From NCBI GenBank assembly GCA_946184615.1, contig CAMHFN010000015.1, forward strand, positions 1 through 61,563: 61,563 nt of DNA. The letters are read 5' to 3'. Positions 27,086-34,994 of the stretch are shown here, one piece after another. The notes below the pieces were generated by a model. The model was not told the origin of the DNA and searched no databases. It worked only from the letters and a program-made list of their open reading frames with translations. Within the stretch, counting starts at the first letter, position 1. Every line of letters begins with the position of its first letter. The position numbers were made by a program, and so were the translations under genes. The DNA comes from an uncultured Bacteroidales bacterium (GTDB lineage: Bacteria; Bacteroidota; Bacteroidia; Bacteroidales; F082).

Positions 27086-28813
27086 TTAACGAATAAAACG
27101 CCCCAAGGTCTCTTTTCCGTCCTTAACTCTTTTACAACGAACAAAATAGACGCCTTGACTCAAGCTACTGACATCGATGACGGCGGCGTCGAGCACCCTT
27201 TCTTGGTAAAGCAACGTCCCTGTCACGTTGTATATACTCACATCATAAAACCCTTTCTCATGAAAATCGGCATGAAGCACATCCTTAACGGGATTGGGAT
27301 AAATCTCACAACGTTCCGGTGGGCTGACCTGCACGGTATCAATGGATGCCCAATGTTCCATGGACCAATGGGCGGTCCAGCCCCCTGCCGTAGTGGCACA
27401 ATCGGAACGGAACTCCACACAAATCGAATTCCCTGAGGAAGTCACCGAGCCTGGACTTAGGGTGTTCCATCGACCTAACAGAGGAGCGAAGACATTATCC
27501 CCATCATAAATCCAAAGGAAGTCATAGTCTTTTTCAAGGTCGAATGTCGTGAAGTTTATCGTGATTCGGGCATTTTCGTCACCTCGAATCACCCATATCT
27601 TACGTTCATCATTGACATACGGAGCATGGTCAAGCTCCCCTTCGTTCACGCCAGGCCCTCCAAGGTATTCTATTGGAGTCCTTTCGTTGATGAGTTTGTA
27701 ATAGTAATTCCAATTCCAATACGGTCCCGGGTCGGTATGTGATTGGTCAGGATAGTGTTGGTGTCCCCGTATTTGGATGCATGCCCCTTCGCCTCCCAAG
27801 CTATGCAGTCCCGAGTCAAGAGCCGTTCCATCGTCGAGGGTATCTGCACAAAAGGTGCGGTAACCGTTGATGGCCTCATAACGCGAGCAGATGTCACGCA
27901 TTAGGTCGGCCGAAGAGGCATACATCGCTTCCGTGAAATAACTGACAATATCCCCATAGGCCTCATGTTCCACACCTATGGTATAGCCGTTAGCGCTACG
28001 GGCATGCCAGGCCTTGTCTTTCTCTCGCACCATCTGCGTCACTTGTCCATCGTAAGAGCGAATCACATAATGAGCCGAAACGCTGGCATCGCAATTTTGG
28101 AACCAACTGATGCAACCTGCATAAGAACCCTCTGTATAGTGGATTACCACGGCACTCACCGGTTTGGTTCGCTCCTCGTAGTTGCATTCCGGAGCAGGCA
28201 CCCAGATCGCTTGGGGATAGTCTGTTTCCTTAGTGAGCGACACTTCCGAACCCGAAAGCACACCGTAGTCATCCCCAAAAAGGGCCTTAAGATCGGAACC
28301 CAAATGGTCATACACTGAATAAAGCATCATCTTCATTGGCAGTGCCTCTGTTTTCTCCCCTATCGGGAGTTCCGACAAGGCTTCGATGACGGGCCTCCAA
28401 TCCTCTGGAGCCTTTGAGGTGATTCCCTTACGCCCTGCCAATTTCTCACAAGCCTTAGCATAGGCCAATACATTAATGACAGAATCTTCAAGAATCTCCT
28501 GCTCAGTGTAGCCCGAGAGTTCGGCCACTGTTTTAAGGTTTTCCCTAAAGCAGCCTTTGCCCTCTTTCACCAGTCCCATCAATCCGTAGGCACGAGGCAT
28601 GGCGGCAGGGTCGATGGCAGGAAGGGTATAATCGGCATCCCTAAGATGATGGCATTGGGTGTTGGTATACGAAATAGCCTGAAGCAGACCTTCGGGAAGG
28701 GTGGGGCATTGCGCCTCCACTTGACGAAACACATCCATATCTTGCGCCTTCAATTCAATGCTAAACAGCAAGGACAAGAGGGAACACAGGATATATCGGC
28801 TTAATTTTAGCAT
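27086..28813 (-). CDS. secreted N-acetylmuramoyl-L-alanine amidase with T9SS sorting domain
   Basis: A 575-residue enzyme that cuts the bond between N-acetylmuramic acid and the stem peptide. The ATG at 28813 gives a signal peptide (ILCSLLSLLFSIELKAQ); a TTG seven codons earlier overlaps the promoter. An N-terminal Glucosaminidase-like helical region (~residues 25-150) is followed by the Amidase_2 domain. Putative zinc ligands are in VIHYTEGSYAG and SHTDPGPYWNW, and WHARSANGYTIGVEHE carries the catalytic Glu. A CUB-like domain (DFLWIYDGDN) follows, then a Por tail (EIYPNPVKDVLHA...GVYFVRC). T9SS export suggests attack on other cells' peptidoglycan or its fragments. Confidence 0.9.
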   Translation of the reverse strand: MLKLSRYILCSLLSLLFSIELKAQDMDVFRQVEAQCPTLPEGLLQAISYTNTQCHHLRDADYTLPAIDPAAMPRAYGLMGLVKEGKGCFRENLKTVAELSGYTEQEILEDSVINVLAYAKACEKLAGRKGITSKAPEDWRPVIEALSELPIGEKTEALPMKMMLYSVYDHLGSDLKALFGDDYGVLSGSEVSLTKETDYPQAIWVPAPECNYEERTKPVSAVVIHYTEGSYAGCISWFQNCDASVSAHYVIRSYDGQVTQMVREKDKAWHARSANGYTIGVEHEAYGDIVSYFTEAMYASSADLMRDICSRYEAINGYRTFCADTLDDGTALDSGLHSLGGEGACIQIRGHQHYPDQSHTDPGPYWNWNYYYKLINERTPIEYLGGPGVNEGELDHAPYVNDERKIWVIRGDENARITINFTTFDLEKDYDFLWIYDGDNVFAPLLGRWNTLSPGSVTSSGNSICVEFRSDCATTAGGWTAHWSMEHWASIDTVQVSPPERCEIYPNPVKDVLHADFHEKGFYDVSIYNVTGTLLYQERVLDAAVIDVSSLSQGVYFVRCKRVKDGKETLGRFIR

Positions 28814-28831
28814 CACTTTTCTATTTTTGAG

Positions 28832-28839
28832 CAAAGTTA
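28832..28839 (-). promoter_or_regulatory. -7 element TAACTTTG of the amidase gene
   Basis: Minus-strand match to TAnnTTTG 19-26 bases before the ATG at 28813. It argues against the TTG codon inside it as the start. Confidence 0.6.
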
Positions 28840-28922
28840 ATTTATTTTGGAATAAAATTTGTCGGTAACCGTGTAACTTTTCAAAAAGTAATACGTTATA
28901 TAATCATTAAACCGAAATTAAA

Positions 28923-29333
28923 ATGAGCAACAACAAACGACTTCAACGAGACCTTAGCAACAAGGTTCTCGGCGGTGTATGCTCAGGATTGGGCAACTAT
29001 TTCGACATGGATGCCACGTTCTGGCGCATACTCTTCTTTGTATTATTCTTGTTCGGCTGTTCCGGTCTGCTGATTTACATCATCCTATGGATTGCGATGC
29101 CGGCGGCGAAGTACAATCCCAACACTGAAGCTACACCTCCAGGGACTGCCATCGATGGCACTCAGAAAAAAAAGAACAGTGGCATGGCTGCTGGATTGAC
29201 TCTGATTGGCATCGGCACCATCTGCTTAGTGGCCAGGTACATCCCTCAGATCAACTGGCGCACGGCTTGGCCCATCCTTCTCATCGTATTAGGTCTCATC
29301 CTTATTATCCCCTTTAAAAGCAAAGAGTCATGA
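28923..29333 (+). CDS. PspC domain membrane protein
   Basis: A 136-residue inner-membrane protein. The N-terminal PspC domain reads LSNKVLGGVCSGLGNYFDMD, then a long hydrophobic stretch (ILFFVLFLFGCSGLLIYIILWIAMPAA). A second part has two more helices (GMAAGLTLIGIGTICLVARYI; WPILLIVLGLILIIPF) of the DUF5668 type. PspC proteins are linked to envelope stress, but no pspA or sensor gene is nearby. The stop overlaps the start of the next gene by 4 bases (ATGA), so the two are translated together. Confidence 0.9.
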   Translation: MSNNKRLQRDLSNKVLGGVCSGLGNYFDMDATFWRILFFVLFLFGCSGLLIYIILWIAMPAAKYNPNTEATPPGTAIDGTQKKKNSGMAAGLTLIGIGTICLVARYIPQINWRTAWPILLIVLGLILIIPFKSKES

Positions 29334-29647
29334 AAAGCAGAAATCTATTTGCAGGTGTATTAATCCTGTTCACTGGTGTCATCTCACTACTTGCCGTATT
29401 GGGCACTTTTGAATTCCATTGGGCTACACTTTGGCATCTATGGCCCATGTTTCTGATCATTCTCGGCATTTCGCTTCTGCCGATCAACGAATACGTCAAG
29501 ACCGCCATACTGCTGATTGCTCTTGCCGTGGGATGCTGGCTCTACCATGTGGAAGACCGGCATTACGAGGGCAGCCCAGTCACTCGTTTCATCAATCACC
29601 ATTTCCCTTCGTGGGACTGGGATTGGGATGATTGGGACGATAAATAA
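29330..29647 (+). CDS. small membrane protein, LiaF-transmembrane/DUF5668-like
   Basis: A 105-residue protein with three hydrophobic segments (LFAGVLILFTGVISLLAVL; LWHLWPMFLIILGISLL; TAILLIALAVGCWL). The C-terminus is Trp/Asp-rich (DWDWDDWDD). The repeated pattern 'ILFTGVISLL ... LWPMFLIILG' matches the LiaI/LiaF-like module that usually accompanies PspC in Bacteroidetes. Probably a partner of the PspC protein in envelope stress. Function not shown by sequence. Confidence 0.75.
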   Translation: MKSRNLFAGVLILFTGVISLLAVLGTFEFHWATLWHLWPMFLIILGISLLPINEYVKTAILLIALAVGCWLYHVEDRHYEGSPVTRFINHHFPSWDWDWDDWDDK

Positions 29648-29678
29648 AAAATTTTTCATATATCACCTCGTTTTTTAT

Positions 29679-29686
29679 TATCTTTG
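29679..29686 (+). promoter_or_regulatory. -7 element TATCTTTG of the TonB-dependent receptor gene
   Basis: TAnnTTTG match, 20 bases before the ATG at 29707. Confidence 0.65.
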
Positions 29687-29706
29687 CAGGTTTAAACACC
29701 TTAGCC

Positions 29707-32049
29707 ATGCAAAGAATAAGTTTCAGCCGTCTACTGCTATTCGTGTCGTTTTTGTTTATCACCTCTGTGACGTCCGCTCAAGAGAACGACATCAAGGGAT
29801 TTGTATACGAAGAATCAACCGGTGAGCCAGTGATGTTTTCCAATGTATTCCTCAAAGGAACCACCTTGGGTTGTTCCACCACGGAGAATGGGTATTTCAA
29901 CATCACGCGTATTCCTGATGGAAAATACACTTTATGTATCACCTGTGTGGGCTTCGACACCTTGACCGATCAAGTCAGTTTATCAGGAGGACAGACGATA
30001 AACAAGAAATATACGCTGAAAGAAACCAGTTTGACGTTGGCAACCGTGAGCATCACGGCCGACAAAGCCGAAGCGCGCACCGAAACGAAGACCTCGGTCA
30101 TCACGGTGACTCCCAAAACCATCACCAAGATCCCAAGCGTGGGCGGACAGGCTGACTTGGCACAATACCTCCAAGTGGTTCCCGGTGTCATCTTCACCGG
30201 CGACCAAGGCGGACAGCTTTACATCCGCGGTGGCTCACCGATTCAAAACAAGGTGCTTTTGGATGGCATGGTGGTTTACAACCCCTTCCACTCCATCGGT
30301 TTGTTTTCGGTGTTCGACACCGACATCATCCGCAACGCCGAGGTCTACACGGGAGGTTTCGGGGCAGAATATGGAGGCCGCATTTCCTCAGTCATGGACA
30401 TCAGCACCCGCGACGGCAACAAACGCCGCTGGGCTGGCAAAATCGGTGCCAGCTGCTTCGGTGCGAAACTCATGCTTGAGGGCCCCATCGTGAAGCCCAA
30501 GACCAACGACAATGCTGCCGTCACCATGGTACTCTCCGCGAAAAACTCCTACCTGGAACAGAGCAGCAAGGTGCTTTACAAATATGCCTCCGAGACGGGG
30601 CTGCCCTTCAACTATTCCGACATCTACAGCAAGTTCTCCATCAACGCCCCCAACGGCTCCAAGGTGAATCTCTTTGGATTCTCGTTCAACGACCAGGTCA
30701 ACAACTACAAAGCCCTGTCCGACTTCAACTGGAACTCCTGGGGCGCAGGAACCAATTTCCTTGTCATCCCTGGCAAAGCACCTGTGATGATTGAAGGTAA
30801 TATCGCCTATTCAAGCTACACCTCCCGCATGAGAGAGACCAACAACCCTGACCGCAGCAGCAAGATCGAAGGGTTCAACATGGGATTCGACTTCAGTTAC
30901 TTCCTAGGCAAAAACACCTTGAAATATGGCGTGGAAATTCTGGGATTCTCCACTGTGTATGATACCTACAGTACCTATGGGCACTATAAGATTGGTGCCA
31001 CTAACCACTCCACTGAAATCGGTGCCTATGCCAAATACAAAGCCACCCTTGGTAATTTCCTTTTTGAACCCAGCTTGCGTTTGCAATACTACGCTTCGTT
31101 CACAGAGCTTTCGCCGGAGCCTCGTCTTGCTATCAAATATAATGTCAGCGACAATTTCCGTATCAAAGGCGCTGCAGGACACTATTCACAAGACTTTGTG
31201 GCCGCTACCAGTGACCGTGACGTAGTGAACCTTTTCTACGGCTTTTTGTCAGGCGTAGACAACCTCCCCAAACAATTCAACGGGAACAAAGTCAGCTCCA
31301 GTTTACAGAAAGCCAACCATTATGTGCTCGGAACTGAAATCGACCTTTCCAACGACCTCACCCTCAACATCGAAGGCTATTGGAAACAATTCACCCAGTT
31401 GACCAACCTTAACCGGAGCAAGATTTACCAAGACACTGAGGAGAACGCACTCATAAACGAGATCATCAAGAAAGACTTCATGGTGGAACAAGGCGATGCC
31501 TACGGTTTTGACCTGTCGCTGAAATACGAAACCAACCGCTGGTACTTCTGGGGAGTCTATGCCTTAGGGTTCGTTAACAGACAGTATGAAAAATACGAAA
31601 ACGGAATCGTTAATTTAATCAGTTACCAGCCTCACTTCGACCGACGCCATAACGTCAACCTCATTTTGACCTACACCGCAGGCGACCAACGTGAATGGGA
31701 GTTCAGCGGACGATGGAATTTTGGAACTGGGTTCCCCTTCACTCAAGTTCAAGGTTTTTACGAGCTCCTCTCCTTCCAAGACGGCATCTACTTTGACTAT
31801 ACCACCACCAACGGTGATATGGGAGTGATCTTCGCCGACTTGAACCAAGGCCGCTTGCCCACCTACCACCGCTTCGACATCGACATCAAACGCAAATTCT
31901 ATTTTAGCGAACACACCATCTTGGAAGCCGACTTGGGTGTTACCAACGTCTACAATCGTTCCAACGTGTTTTATGTGGACTTGATCACCGACCAAACCGT
32001 TCACCAACTTCCCATTTTGCCCTCACTCGGTCTGACCCTTTCTTTCTAA
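29707..32049 (+). CDS. TonB-dependent outer-membrane receptor
   Basis: A 780-residue outer-membrane transporter. Order: signal peptide (LLLFVSFLFITSVTSAQ), carboxypeptidase-regulatory-like beta domain (~25-110, GFVYEESTGEPVMFSNVFLK), plug domain (~125-230, LAQYLQVVPGVIFTGDQGGQLYIRGG), and a beta-barrel ending in LPSLGLTLSF with a terminal Phe. No SusD partner follows, so it is not a classic Sus pair. The substrate is unknown. The CpeT-like protein 16 bases downstream is likely cotranscribed. Confidence 0.93.
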   Translation: MQRISFSRLLLFVSFLFITSVTSAQENDIKGFVYEESTGEPVMFSNVFLKGTTLGCSTTENGYFNITRIPDGKYTLCITCVGFDTLTDQVSLSGGQTINKKYTLKETSLTLATVSITADKAEARTETKTSVITVTPKTITKIPSVGGQADLAQYLQVVPGVIFTGDQGGQLYIRGGSPIQNKVLLDGMVVYNPFHSIGLFSVFDTDIIRNAEVYTGGFGAEYGGRISSVMDISTRDGNKRRWAGKIGASCFGAKLMLEGPIVKPKTNDNAAVTMVLSAKNSYLEQSSKVLYKYASETGLPFNYSDIYSKFSINAPNGSKVNLFGFSFNDQVNNYKALSDFNWNSWGAGTNFLVIPGKAPVMIEGNIAYSSYTSRMRETNNPDRSSKIEGFNMGFDFSYFLGKNTLKYGVEILGFSTVYDTYSTYGHYKIGATNHSTEIGAYAKYKATLGNFLFEPSLRLQYYASFTELSPEPRLAIKYNVSDNFRIKGAAGHYSQDFVAATSDRDVVNLFYGFLSGVDNLPKQFNGNKVSSSLQKANHYVLGTEIDLSNDLTLNIEGYWKQFTQLTNLNRSKIYQDTEENALINEIIKKDFMVEQGDAYGFDLSLKYETNRWYFWGVYALGFVNRQYEKYENGIVNLISYQPHFDRRHNVNLILTYTAGDQREWEFSGRWNFGTGFPFTQVQGFYELLSFQDGIYFDYTTTNGDMGVIFADLNQGRLPTYHRFDIDIKRKFYFSEHTILEADLGVTNVYNRSNVFYVDLITDQTVHQLPILPSLGLTLSF

Positions 32050-32065
32050 TAGGTAAAATAACATC

Positions 32066-32659
32066 ATGAAAAAAACAGTTCTGTTCCTCACCATCAGCCT
32101 CCTGACCCTTCAATGCTTCGCGCAAACCACCAGCAAGTATACCGAAGACGATGCCAAACAATTCTATAGGACCATCCAAGGAGACTATATAGGGTATCCT
32201 AACGACTCCACTACCATAGCCTTGCACTTCACCCCAATCTGGGAGCGTGAAAATGATCGCTTTCATTGGCTTTACATGGAAGCTGTCAACACGAATGACA
32301 AGACCGTTTTGGAACAGAAGATCATCGAGATATGTCCGATTTCCGACATCGCCTTCAAAGTCGTGGTGCACGGCCTCTCCTCCCCCGAACAGTTTGCAGG
32401 GAAATGGAGCAACCGCAATTTCTTTGATGGCTTCAACACGAGCATCCTTAGAGGAAAGGGAAAGTTCAACTTTATGAAAACCAAAGACTTTGAATACCAA
32501 ACGGGATGGAATGGAAGGAAAAACCTAAAGTGTTTCTCCTCGGGTGACCGAATTCATTTCAAGTTTGTTCAAAAAGACGAAAGACTGTATGTGAAACGTT
32601 TGTTGGCACGCTCGTCAGACTTTGCCAACATCATCTTTTTCAAAGCCCAGACAGACTGA
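32066..32659 (+). CDS. secreted protein resembling CpcT/CpeT family
   Basis: A 197-residue exported protein with signal peptide (KTVLFLTISLLTLQCFAQ). The core pattern (YRTIQGDYIG, HFTPIWE, WLYMEAVNTNDKTVLEQKIIEI, GKWSN) resembles CpcT/CpeT proteins, the lipocalin-fold phycobilin lyases of cyanobacteria. No phycobiliprotein is expected here, so it would bind another tetrapyrrole or hydrophobic ligand. It follows a TonB receptor by 16 bases, which fits uptake of such a ligand; that is speculation. The 3' end overlaps the opposite fucosidase gene by 20 bases. Confidence 0.55.
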   Translation: MKKTVLFLTISLLTLQCFAQTTSKYTEDDAKQFYRTIQGDYIGYPNDSTTIALHFTPIWERENDRFHWLYMEAVNTNDKTVLEQKIIEICPISDIAFKVVVHGLSSPEQFAGKWSNRNFFDGFNTSILRGKGKFNFMKTKDFEYQTGWNGRKNLKCFSSGDRIHFKFVQKDERLYVKRLLARSSDFANIIFFKAQTD

Positions 32660-34370
32660 GTTTGAACACCCAAGCCGCAGTACTGCGGAGATCACCATAA
32701 CGAAGGCTGCCCGTTTCGATGACGAGGCGGCCTTCTTCGTAATGCCAAGGCAGGGTTTTCCCACAACCCAGCAAAGTGACTTTCATGTTCTCGGCGGGCT
32801 GGTCAAGATTCAAGACCAACTCGTCTTCGGGGTAATCCAAGGCAATGGCATAGAGTGCGTTTTTGCCGCGCGTGTAGCATACCGAAGGTTGTTCACAACG
32901 ATAAGTCGCCTTCAGGCCCATGGTAGGCAGCATGGGACCTATTTGGAAATCTTCCATGACTTGTTTGGGCATCTTCTTTGATGACCAGAATAAAGTGATA
33001 GCGGCCTCCAGTTCCTCTTCCTCAAAAAAGACCTCGATGCGATGCTGCCCTTGAGCAAGTTTTAACTTGCCCGTCGCTGTTTTTCGTGCATCCTCGATGA
33101 CGGTCTTACCGTCAACAAGAAGACTTGCCTGATCTTCGCTCTGGATTTCGAAGGTATAGGTATCTTCGGGACAGAAGAAGACGCCTTGCCAATGCGCTTG
33201 GAAATGATCGCAGCTGATGGCGGGATCGGGGGAATTGCGTTTCCAGTCAAAATCAATTCTTTGGTCATTGTGAACCACTGACACCGGTTTCATTTCATAA
33301 AACTTCTTGTATGGACGGGTTCCATAGATGGCTTCACCATTGATTTTGAGCCATTGGCCAAGGTCAAGGAGCCGTTCCTGTTGCAGCAAAGGAATCTTGC
33401 CATCGGCGGCGGGTCCCACATTAAGTGTCATGCCACCACCAGCTGCTACGAGGACGCATAAATGGCGAATCAGTTCTTCGGAAGTCATGTAATTCTCCAG
33501 CGGCTCGTTCCGATTAAGGCCGAAGGAACGGCCCAATCCACGACACTCGGCCCAGGGACGGTCGGTAAGCGTGATGCCGGCACTATACTCAGGGGTACGG
33601 AAGCCATGTTGCTGTCCGTTGCCCCAGCGGTCGTTGACGATGGCCTCATCACCCACCGTGTTGTAATACCAAGAGATGAGTTCGGTGGCATGCCATTGCT
33701 CCGCGCTGTTGCGCCACTCGCCATCGGTGAAGAGTACTGTGGGCTTGTAGCGAGAGACCAGCTCCTTCAATTGGGGAATCATGTGAGTGTCAACATACTC
33801 AGCGATGCTGTCATCAGGATCGATGTACCAGCGGTGGATGTCGCTTTTCCACTCCGGGAGGGAATAATAAAACCCCATCTTCAAACCTTTTTTCCGAACG
33901 GCTTCTGTCAGTTCCCCACAGATGTCGCAATGAGGACCCGTCTCCACGGAGTTCCAACCCGGGGCATATTGGCTCGGCCACAAGCAATAGCCGTCGTGGT
34001 GTTTCGAGACCAAGAGTACGTATTTGGCGCCCGATTTCTTAAACAGTTCCGCCCATTCATCAGGGTTCCACAGCTCAGCCTTCCACATCGGAACAAAATC
34101 TTCATAATGGAAGTCCTTGCCATAGACCTGTTCCTGAAACGCCTTGCGATCGTCGTTGGTCATCAAGCCTCGGTAGTACCATTCGGCATAACCTTCTTTG
34201 CTGGCGAAGGCAGGCACCGAATACACACCCCAATGGACAAAAATGCCTAGTTTGGCATCGGAGAACCACTCGGGGTAACCCCGTTGGTTGATGGATTCCC
34301 AGGTGGGAAGAACCTGGGCTTGAACTGCCATGGCGACAAGCAAGAAGAAAACGGCGACAATACGTTTCAT
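32640..34370 (-). CDS. alpha-L-fucosidase (GH29) with C-terminal PA14-like domain
   Basis: A 576-residue exported glycosidase releasing alpha-linked L-fucose. Signal peptide (VAVFFLLVAMAVQAQ), then the GH29 TIM barrel (~25-340) with WFSDAKLGIFVHWGVYSVPA, SKHHDGYCLWPS and the nucleophile Asp216 in VLFTDGEW. The later part (~residues 390-490) looks like a PA14-type carbohydrate-binding domain (HFQAHWQGVFFCPEDTYTFEI). No T9SS tail, so it is probably periplasmic. The promoter element TATTTTTG at 34388 is shared with the terminator T-run of the gene behind it. It has no neighbouring glycan-uptake genes. Confidence 0.93.
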   Translation of the reverse strand: MKRIVAVFFLLVAMAVQAQVLPTWESINQRGYPEWFSDAKLGIFVHWGVYSVPAFASKEGYAEWYYRGLMTNDDRKAFQEQVYGKDFHYEDFVPMWKAELWNPDEWAELFKKSGAKYVLLVSKHHDGYCLWPSQYAPGWNSVETGPHCDICGELTEAVRKKGLKMGFYYSLPEWKSDIHRWYIDPDDSIAEYVDTHMIPQLKELVSRYKPTVLFTDGEWRNSAEQWHATELISWYYNTVGDEAIVNDRWGNGQQHGFRTPEYSAGITLTDRPWAECRGLGRSFGLNRNEPLENYMTSEELIRHLCVLVAAGGGMTLNVGPAADGKIPLLQQERLLDLGQWLKINGEAIYGTRPYKKFYEMKPVSVVHNDQRIDFDWKRNSPDPAISCDHFQAHWQGVFFCPEDTYTFEIQSEDQASLLVDGKTVIEDARKTATGKLKLAQGQHRIEVFFEEEELEAAITLFWSSKKMPKQVMEDFQIGPMLPTMGLKATYRCEQPSVCYTRGKNALYAIALDYPEDELVLNLDQPAENMKVTLLGCGKTLPWHYEEGRLVIETGSLRYGDLRSTAAWVFKLSLSGL

Positions 34371-34387
34371 AGGTCAGGGATTTGGGA

Positions 34388-34418
34388 CAAAAATAAAAAA
34401 AGTAGGGACACCATCCAA
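34388..34418 (-). promoter_or_regulatory. promoter of the fucosidase (TTG in hairpin loop, 20-base spacer, TATTTTTG)
   Basis: On the minus strand TTG (34418-34416) lies in the loop of the terminator hairpin and TATTTTTG at 34395-34388 follows after 20 bases. The ATG is 17 bases further. Confidence 0.55.
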
Positions 34419-34429
34419 GTGTCCCTACT
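34401..34429 (-). terminator. palindrome copy 2 (GTAGGGACAC family), terminator of the barrel protein gene
   Basis: Perfect 11-bp stem AGTAGGGACAC / GTGTCCCTACT with a 7-base loop, followed on the minus strand by seven T. It ends the gene at 34455. Arm sequence is related to the palindrome at 15151. Confidence 0.85.
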
Positions 34430-34454
34430 ATTCAAGTAATATTTCTAACAAGAA

Positions 34455-34961
34455 TTAGAAGTTGTAGTAGATTCCGATAGAACCAGTCTCCAAAGAGCCG
34501 TCCATGAAGATACCCTTACCTCTTTCAAAGTAGTGGTCGTAGCCCAAGAAACCGAAACGGAAGGCAGCGGTGAACTTTTCAGTGGCTTGCCAAGCGATAC
34601 CGGGTTTCAAACCAGCTTCCCACATTTGAGGACTCAGCAGGTCGATATCACCAACGAGATCCAGGAACAAGGAGAACTTATGGCCGATGGTACCACCAAT
34701 GTAACGGACATAAGGAGAGACAATGAAACGGTTGACGGTTGTTTTGCCCAAAATAGGATCATCCAACTGAGTAAACTGGTACTTCAATCCAGAAGCAATA
34801 GCCCATTGGCTATTGATGTTGTAACCAATTTCAGGGGCTACCATAACATCGGTGCGATCATCTTGGATACCAAAACCGGCAGCACCGCCAATCCATACCT
34901 GAGCGTTAGCAGACATAATACCTGCAAAAACGATTGCGAGAACTAAAACTAATTTTTTCAT
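34455..34961 (-). CDS. small outer-membrane beta-barrel protein
   Basis: A 168-residue protein with a clean signal peptide (LVLVLAIVFAGIMSANAQ) and alternating hydrophobic strands of an OmpW/OmpX-like eight-stranded barrel (WIGGAAGFGI, APEIGYNINSQWAIASGLKYQF, GIAWQATEKFTAAFRFGFLGY), ending in YYNF with a terminal Phe. Role unknown; such porins are abundant structural proteins in Bacteroidetes. A monocistronic unit with the hairpin at 34401 as terminator. Confidence 0.8.
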   Translation of the reverse strand: MKKLVLVLAIVFAGIMSANAQVWIGGAAGFGIQDDRTDVMVAPEIGYNINSQWAIASGLKYQFTQLDDPILGKTTVNRFIVSPYVRYIGGTIGHKFSLFLDLVGDIDLLSPQMWEAGLKPGIAWQATEKFTAAFRFGFLGYDHYFERGKGIFMDGSLETGSIGIYYNF

Positions 34962-34994
34962 GTTTTTAATAATTTAATTAAACAATAAAGTTGA

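Noticed and set aside
28814..28834. TTG start for the amidase
   Set aside because: The TTG is inside the TAACTTTG promoter element; ATG at 28813 opens on the signal peptide.
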